DNA from: Candidatus Binatia bacterium
Lineage (GTDB): Bacteria > Desulfobacterota > Binatia > Bin18
Assembly: GCA_951812575.1 (NCBI GenBank)
Contig: OX638322.1
Coordinates: 4,716,501 to 4,780,500, forward strand
Length of the DNA: 64,000 nucleotides
Direction: 5' to 3'
Both the position numbers and the translations under genes were made by a program. The notes beneath the pieces were generated by a model. The model searched no databases and was not told the origin of the DNA. It saw nothing but the letters and a program-made list of their open reading frames with translations. Positions 59,625-64,000 of this stretch are shown piece by piece (the stretch's first letter is position 1; every line of letters starts with the position of its first letter).

Positions 59625-61676
59625 ATGTCCTTCAAACTTGGTGTTGATGTCGGTGGAACGTTTACCGATCTCATCCTTTTTGACGAGGAGCATGGTCGGC
59701 AGGTCCGAGTCAAAACTCCGTCTACCCCCAGCGACCCCTCGGTTGGCGTGCTGGCCGGGATTGAGAAAATCTGCCGTTCAGCCAACATCTCACCCGGCGA
59801 CATCGCTCAGATTATGCACGGGACGACCGTGGCAACCAACGCCGTCCTTGAGGGCAAGGGCGCCAAGGTTGGCCTGATTACGACCCAGGGATTTAAGCAA
59901 ATCCTCCATCTGGCACGCTCCTGGACGCCTGGTCCGCTCGCCGGCTGGATGATTATGGAGAAACCGGACCCGCCCGCGGCCATCGAATACACCCGCGAAG
60001 CCATAGAGCGTATCGACACCCGTGGGCAGGTGGTCACCCCGCTGGACGAGGACGCGCTGCGTACCGACCTGCAAAATTTGGGCATCCAAGGAATCGAAGC
60101 GCTGACGATTTCTCTCATTAACTCGTACGCCAACCAAAGCCATGAAAAGCGCGTCAAAGAGATCGCCCAGGAGGTGCTACCCAACACGCCGATTACCGCT
60201 TCGTCGGAAGTGTTGCCGGAGTTTCGGGAATACGAACGCGCTCTCACCGCGGTGATGAATTCCTACGTGCGGCCAAAAGTCTCCCAGTATATGCGCAGCT
60301 TTGCGGATCAGCTCACAGCGCATGGTCTGAAAGCGGATGTCAATATTCTCCGCTCTGACGCCGGGCTGATGACCTTGCGTATGGCACAGGAACGACCGGT
60401 CTACGCCGTAATGTCAGGCCCGGCCGGTGGCGTAGCGGGAGCGCTGTATATTGCCAAAAAGGCCGGCTTCCCACATTTGTTGACCCTCGATATGGGCGGC
60501 ACGTCCACCGACGTGGCCCTGTGTCAGGATGGCAGCCAGACGATTTCGCGGGAAACGACCCTGGGCTATTTCCCGATTAAGGTTCCTTCGGTCGATGTCC
60601 GCAGTATCGGGGCCGGCGGCGGCTCCATTGCCCATGTGCCCGAGATTACCAGCGCGCTCCGGGTCGGTCCGCAGAGTGCCGGCGCCGCTCCCGGTCCGGC
60701 CAGCTATGGCCAGGGTGGGACGGAGCCCACGGTGACAGACGCCAACGTGGTCCTGGGCCATCTGCCCCCCAATCTGCTGGGCGGCGAGATGACGCTGGAT
60801 ACGGAGGCCGCCCACACCGCAGTCGAGCGCATTGGAAAAAAACTCGGCCTCGATGTATATCAGACCGCCCAGGGCATCCTGGATATCGTGAATGAGAATA
60901 TGCATGGGGCCTTGCGTTTGGTCTCAGTCCAGCGCGGCTACGATCCACGCAATTTCGCCCTGGCCGCATTTGGCGGCGCCGGGCCGTTGCACGCCAACGC
61001 GGTGGCTAAGCTTATTGGCGCGTTTCCGGTTATCGTCCCCCCCGCACCGGGCATTTTATGCGCAATGGGCGACGTGTGTTGCGACTACCGGGAAGAATTC
61101 TCCCGGACCGTCTTCCGCACCCTGGATCAGATTACCGCGCCGGAGGTCATTGAGATCCTCGAAGGGCTGAGCGCGGAGGCGACCGGCTGGTTGGAGCAGG
61201 AAGGCATCTCTCGGCAGCAGCGGATTTTCTATAACGCCGATATGCGCTACTTCCGCCAGGGCTATGAACTGCCGATGACGACAACGCTCGATGAGCTACA
61301 AACCAGCGGAACGGCGGCGCTGGCGGAACAATTTCACGCCCTACACGAACAGCTCTACCGCTTTCGTCTGGATGCCGAGTGTGAAATCGTCAACCTGCGT
61401 GCGGTTGCCCTCGGCACGGGAACGACGTTGCACTGGCCCGAGGGCGAAACGGACGGACCGTCCGCGGCCCACGCCCAAGTTGACGAACACCGGATTTATT
61501 TTGACGGCAACTTCTTGACCACCCCGATTTATGATCGGGCCAAGCTCACACCGGGCAATCGCCTGCCCGGCCCGGCGATTGTGACCGAGATGGACTCCAC
61601 TACGGTCGTCCTGCCGGATTATGCGGCAGAGGTAGATCGCTATGCGAATATTTTGATCCGACCAAGAGAACAGTAA
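59625..61676 (+). CDS. hyuA: Hydantoinase A/oxoprolinase-family ATP-dependent subunit (second copy)
   Basis: The 683-residue HyuA has GVDVGGTFTDLILFDEEHG, MHGTTVATNAVLEGKGAKVGLITTQGFKQIL, MSGPAGGVAGAL, DMGGTSTDVAL and GAGGGSIAHVPEITSALRVGPQSAGAAPGPASYGQGG. SWTPGPLAGWMI replaces the more usual RPVEELF-type segment. That suggests a different substrate from the copy at 42231-44369. It is followed after 2 bp by a nuclease-like gene rather than directly by hyuB. Confidence 0.92.
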   Translation: MSFKLGVDVGGTFTDLILFDEEHGRQVRVKTPSTPSDPSVGVLAGIEKICRSANISPGDIAQIMHGTTVATNAVLEGKGAKVGLITTQGFKQILHLARSWTPGPLAGWMIMEKPDPPAAIEYTREAIERIDTRGQVVTPLDEDALRTDLQNLGIQGIEALTISLINSYANQSHEKRVKEIAQEVLPNTPITASSEVLPEFREYERALTAVMNSYVRPKVSQYMRSFADQLTAHGLKADVNILRSDAGLMTLRMAQERPVYAVMSGPAGGVAGALYIAKKAGFPHLLTLDMGGTSTDVALCQDGSQTISRETTLGYFPIKVPSVDVRSIGAGGGSIAHVPEITSALRVGPQSAGAAPGPASYGQGGTEPTVTDANVVLGHLPPNLLGGEMTLDTEAAHTAVERIGKKLGLDVYQTAQGILDIVNENMHGALRLVSVQRGYDPRNFALAAFGGAGPLHANAVAKLIGAFPVIVPPAPGILCAMGDVCCDYREEFSRTVFRTLDQITAPEVIEILEGLSAEATGWLEQEGISRQQRIFYNADMRYFRQGYELPMTTTLDELQTSGTAALAEQFHALHEQLYRFRLDAECEIVNLRAVALGTGTTLHWPEGETDGPSAAHAQVDEHRIYFDGNFLTTPIYDRAKLTPGNRLPGPAIVTEMDSTTVVLPDYAAEVDRYANILIRPREQ

Positions 61677-61678
61677 AG

Positions 61679-62578
61679 ATGAGTAATATTTTGAAACGTT
61701 TGCAAACTGTTCTTGAATTAACGGAATCCTGTCAAGTTCCAGGCTGCGGGAAGCCCGTGAACCAGAGAGGACACAAACTGTGCTACAGCCACTATAAGCA
61801 GAGAAGGTCCAACACGCCCGTCGAAAAAAATGGAAGTAGCACCAGGAATGCCCCACACTCATCCCCTGTGCGAACATCTAGCCGCAGGAGCGATACGGAG
61901 ATGCTCACCGCCTCAAAGCTTGGCAAGGCCCTAGACATACCCAGCGCTCAGGTCAACTTGCTCCTGGCCGAGTTGGGCTGGGTCGAGAAGTCCACCGAGG
62001 GTTGGAAAGTCACCAGCCAGGGCGAAAGGCAGGGCGGACGAACCCGAACATTCAAACAGAACGGCACCCCCTATGCTATTTGGCCAGACAGACTGCTCCG
62101 GAGCAAAGTTTTTCTCGCCGCGGTGAACGAGTTCGGCAAAGAGACTTACAAAAAGACTTACAAAGAGACTGCGGAAGCTATCGCGGGTCCGCCCGTCGTC
62201 GCCGAAAAGCCACACGTCGCGGATCTTCGCACTCGCTTTCCTGCCAAATATCGAGCCGCCGACGGACATTATGTCCGCTCGCGTGCGGAGCTATCGATTG
62301 ATAATTGGCTCTACATGCATGCCATCGTCCACGCCTACGAGCGGAAATTGCCCGTCGAAGAGGATGCCTACTGTGACTTCTATCTGCCTCAGGGCAAAGT
62401 ATATATTGAGTACTGGGGAATGGAAAAGGACCCGGCTTACGCACAGCGCAAGAAAGAGAAGCAAGCGATCTACGCCCGATACGGCCTGAACTTGGTCGAG
62501 TTGGCGGATGCTGAGCTTGAAAACCTTGACGACAACATAGCACGGCTCCTACTTCCCTTCGGTGTTGACTGTACCTGA
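61679..62578 (+). CDS. Zn-finger / KilAC-like winged helix / PD-(D/E)XK nuclease-like protein
   Basis: The 299-residue protein has an N-terminal zinc finger (C18-x4-C23-x11-C35-x2-H38). A KilAC-like winged helix follows at about 75-135 (TASKLGKALDIPSAQVNLLLAELGWVEK...GWKVTSQGERQGG). A C-terminal PD-(D/E)XK-like domain spans about 185-290: E204 in RSRAELSIDNWLY, D233 in YCDFYLP, E244 in VYIEYWG, K258-K261 and LVELADAELENLD. The last block resembles the Vsr-like C-terminal nuclease of some helicases. It begins 2 bp after hyuA and separates it from hyuB, so it is a probable inserted accessory or defence gene. Confidence 0.7.
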   Translation: MSNILKRLQTVLELTESCQVPGCGKPVNQRGHKLCYSHYKQRRSNTPVEKNGSSTRNAPHSSPVRTSSRRSDTEMLTASKLGKALDIPSAQVNLLLAELGWVEKSTEGWKVTSQGERQGGRTRTFKQNGTPYAIWPDRLLRSKVFLAAVNEFGKETYKKTYKETAEAIAGPPVVAEKPHVADLRTRFPAKYRAADGHYVRSRAELSIDNWLYMHAIVHAYERKLPVEEDAYCDFYLPQGKVYIEYWGMEKDPAYAQRKKEKQAIYARYGLNLVELADAELENLDDNIARLLLPFGVDCT

Positions 62579-62624
62579 CGCGGCTCCAGCGCAACTGCTG
62601 ATAACTGAGCAGGAGAGAGGAATT

Positions 62625-62954
62625 ATGGGTATCCTGCAGGACGCGAAAAAGCTCCTGGAAGCTCTGACCTCTGGAGAAAGAGCGCAATTGTTGGAATGGG
62701 CCATTCATGACCTCACAGATACCCATCCGGGTATCGAAATGACGGCCGGCGTGTGTGGAGGGGCGACTTGCATTGCCGGAACCCGTATACCCATCTGGAT
62801 TTTAGAGCAGTACCGTCGTTCCGGGGCGAGTGACGCAGAACTCTTGCACTCCTATCCAGGCTTGCGAGCCGAGGACCTCGTTCATGCGTGGACCTATGTC
62901 CGCTCCCATCGGAATGACATTGAGCAGCGCATCCGGAAAAATGAGGCCGCCTGA
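62625..62954 (+). CDS. DUF433 antitoxin-like protein
   Basis: The 109-residue protein carries a complete DUF433 domain: GIEMTAGVCGGATCIAGTRIPIWILEQYRRSGASDAELLHSYPGLRAEDLVHAWTYVRSH. In many genomes DUF433 genes pair with a PIN-like DUF5615 toxin as a type II toxin-antitoxin unit. No such partner follows here, and the next gene is hyuB. GAGAGGAATT before MGILQ supports the start at 62625. It lies 46 bp after the nuclease-like gene and is followed by a REP-like palindrome. Confidence 0.82.
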   Translation: MGILQDAKKLLEALTSGERAQLLEWAIHDLTDTHPGIEMTAGVCGGATCIAGTRIPIWILEQYRRSGASDAELLHSYPGLRAEDLVHAWTYVRSHRNDIEQRIRKNEAA

Positions 62955-62957
62955 CTT

Positions 62958-62981
62958 TCGGATTACGCTCTGCTAATCCGA
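62958..62981. repeat. REP-like palindrome
   Basis: Arms TCGGATTA (62958-62965) and TAATCCGA (62974-62981) flank CGCTCTGC, followed by CCTACG. It has the same architecture as the element at 40163-40188 and sits between the DUF433 gene and hyuB. Confidence 0.7.
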
Positions 62982-63003
62982 CCTACGATAGAGGAGTAGT
63001 GTT

Positions 63004-64000
63004 ATGCGTGATGTAAAAATTGCTGAAATTCCAGATATCGAGGTCGATCCCGTCACCCTCGACATTATCGAGAGTGCACTCAAGAATTACCGCTATGAAA
63101 TGGATGCGGTGCTGTTCCGTACGGCCATGTCACCGGTGATCCGCGAGCAGCACGACGAATTTCCCATGATCTGTGATCCCAACGGCCGTATGGTCGTCGG
63201 GCAGTTTGGCTCCTATATCCGGGAGATGATGGAACGTTTTGACCAGCCGCTCTATCCTGGCGATGTCATTCTACTCAACGATCCCTATCTGTGCGGAGGG
63301 GCCATTTCCCACATCAACGACTTTCTCGTACTGGTTCCCGTCTTTGACGGCGACGAGCTTATTGGCTGGACCTCCATGTTCGGCCATCAGATGGACGTGG
63401 GCGGTCCGTTGCCCGGCTCGTTTCCGACCAACGCGACCTCAATCTTTGGCGAGGGACTCCGCATTCCGCCAGTCAAACTGTTTGAAAAAGGCAAGCTCAA
63501 CCAGGCCGTCCTGGATTTGATTCTGAACAATGTCCGCATCCCCATGATGAACCGCTCGGACCTCATGGGCATTGTGGCCGGCTGTAAAACCGCTGAACAG
63601 CGCGTGCAGGAACTGTGCGAACGCTTTGGGCGAGATACCTATCTGGCCGCCTGCCAGGCATTGCTGGACCGGACCTACCGGGCCGTCCAGACCCTCATCC
63701 AGCGCAATATCCCGACTGAGCCCCAGTCCTTCGAGGACTATATTGATGATGACGGGCTCGGCAACGGCCCGTTCAAAATGAAACTCACCATCTGGCGCGA
63801 GGGCGACAAGGCGATTTTCGACTGGACCGGCACCGACCCGCAGGCGGTTGGGCCGATCAATTTTTATCTCAATCCGGGCATGTTCAAGATGTTCATCGGC
63901 GTTTACCTCATCATGGTCTACGACCCCCAGATTCTGTTTAACGACGGCTTTTACGATCTGATTGACGCCCGCATGCCGGACGGCTCCCTCCTCCATCCGA
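63004..64000 (+). CDS. hyuB: Hydantoinase B/oxoprolinase-family subunit, N-terminal part (runs off window)
   Basis: The frame opens at ATG 63004 and has no stop before the edge, giving 332 residues. HyuB motifs include EVDPVTLDIIESALKNYRYEMDAVLFRTAMSPVIREQHDEFPMICD, GDVILLNDPYLCGGAISHINDFLVLVPVF and GHQMDVGGPLPGS. It is the partner of the hyuA at 59625-61676, displaced from it by the nuclease-like and DUF433 genes. The C-terminal part is outside the window. Confidence 0.92.
   Translation, partial: MRDVKIAEIPDIEVDPVTLDIIESALKNYRYEMDAVLFRTAMSPVIREQHDEFPMICDPNGRMVVGQFGSYIREMMERFDQPLYPGDVILLNDPYLCGGAISHINDFLVLVPVFDGDELIGWTSMFGHQMDVGGPLPGSFPTNATSIFGEGLRIPPVKLFEKGKLNQAVLDLILNNVRIPMMNRSDLMGIVAGCKTAEQRVQELCERFGRDTYLAACQALLDRTYRAVQTLIQRNIPTEPQSFEDYIDDDGLGNGPFKMKLTIWREGDKAIFDWTGTDPQAVGPINFYLNPGMFKMFIGVYLIMVYDPQILFNDGFYDLIDARMPDGSLLHP

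Noticed and set aside
1..64000. tRNA, rRNA, transposase or integrase genes
   Set aside because: No cloverleaf-like, rRNA-like or DDE/tyrosine-recombinase-like sequence was recognised on either strand by eye; a dedicated scan would be needed to exclude them.

Overview
The window looks like chromosomal DNA from a Gram-negative bacterium, probably an uncultured lineage. Evidence for an outer membrane is several lipobox lipoproteins, Sec signal peptides and a DUF1302-type beta-barrel protein. GC is moderate to high. Metabolism looks aerobic and lipid- or xenobiotic-oriented: five luciferase-like (LLM) oxidoreductases, two hydantoinase/acetophenone-carboxylase-type gene sets, a CaiB-type CoA transferase with a CoA-ester lyase, a thiolase/DUF35 pair, SDRs, alpha/beta hydrolases and a wax-ester-synthase-like protein. 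This mix recalls Tectomicrobia/Entotheonella, Binatota or delta-proteobacterial MAGs, but I cannot assign taxonomy from the sequence alone. No rRNA, tRNA, transposase or CRISPR array was seen.

Layout. 1-1.4 kb: end of bioD and all of bioB. 1.5-8.6 kb: a signal-peptide-bearing LLM protein, an EamA transporter, an acyl-ACP desaturase, a VOC/amidohydrolase/Rieske group, an HNH nuclease, a striking exported Met-rich repeat protein and an NTF2-like protein. 9-15.2 kb: a storage-lipid island with two phasin-like proteins, a WS/DGAT-like protein, a lipase-like hydrolase, a Crp/Fnr regulator and an XRE regulator, tied together by two families of repeated operators. 15.2-23.7 kb: DapA-like, MetE-like, alpha/beta hydrolase, CitE-like, CaiB-like, VOC, methyltransferase-like and two overlapping SDR genes. 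23.7-27.3 kb: four tandem tetR paralogs on the minus strand, one a pseudogene, plus a fifth divergent tetR preceded by three 47-49 bp direct repeats. 27.5-35.9 kb: three LLM proteins, a VTT membrane protein, an RfbD-like reductase, a hydrolase/SCP2-like pair, a HEAT-repeat protein and an NTF2-like protein.

36-39.9 kb holds a reduced type III CRISPR effector locus: a Csm3-Csm4 fusion downstream of a Cas10 that lacks its HD and most Palm1 sequence. It abuts a 5'-truncated cvpA-like gene. 40.2-46 kb: HyuB, HyuA, DUF35 and thiolase in one tightly overlapped operon. 46-56.8 kb: a TPR protein and a DUF1329 / DUF1302 / RND / YCF48 set that looks like an envelope transport system for hydrophobic molecules. 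57-64 kb: LLM, methyltransferase, a small protein and a second HyuA...HyuB operon, split by a Zn-finger/winged-helix/PD-(D/E)XK protein and a DUF433 antitoxin-like gene.

The most notable items are the reduced type III locus, the Met-rich repeat protein, the dual-operator storage-lipid regulon and the nuclease/antitoxin-like insertion in the second hydantoinase operon.
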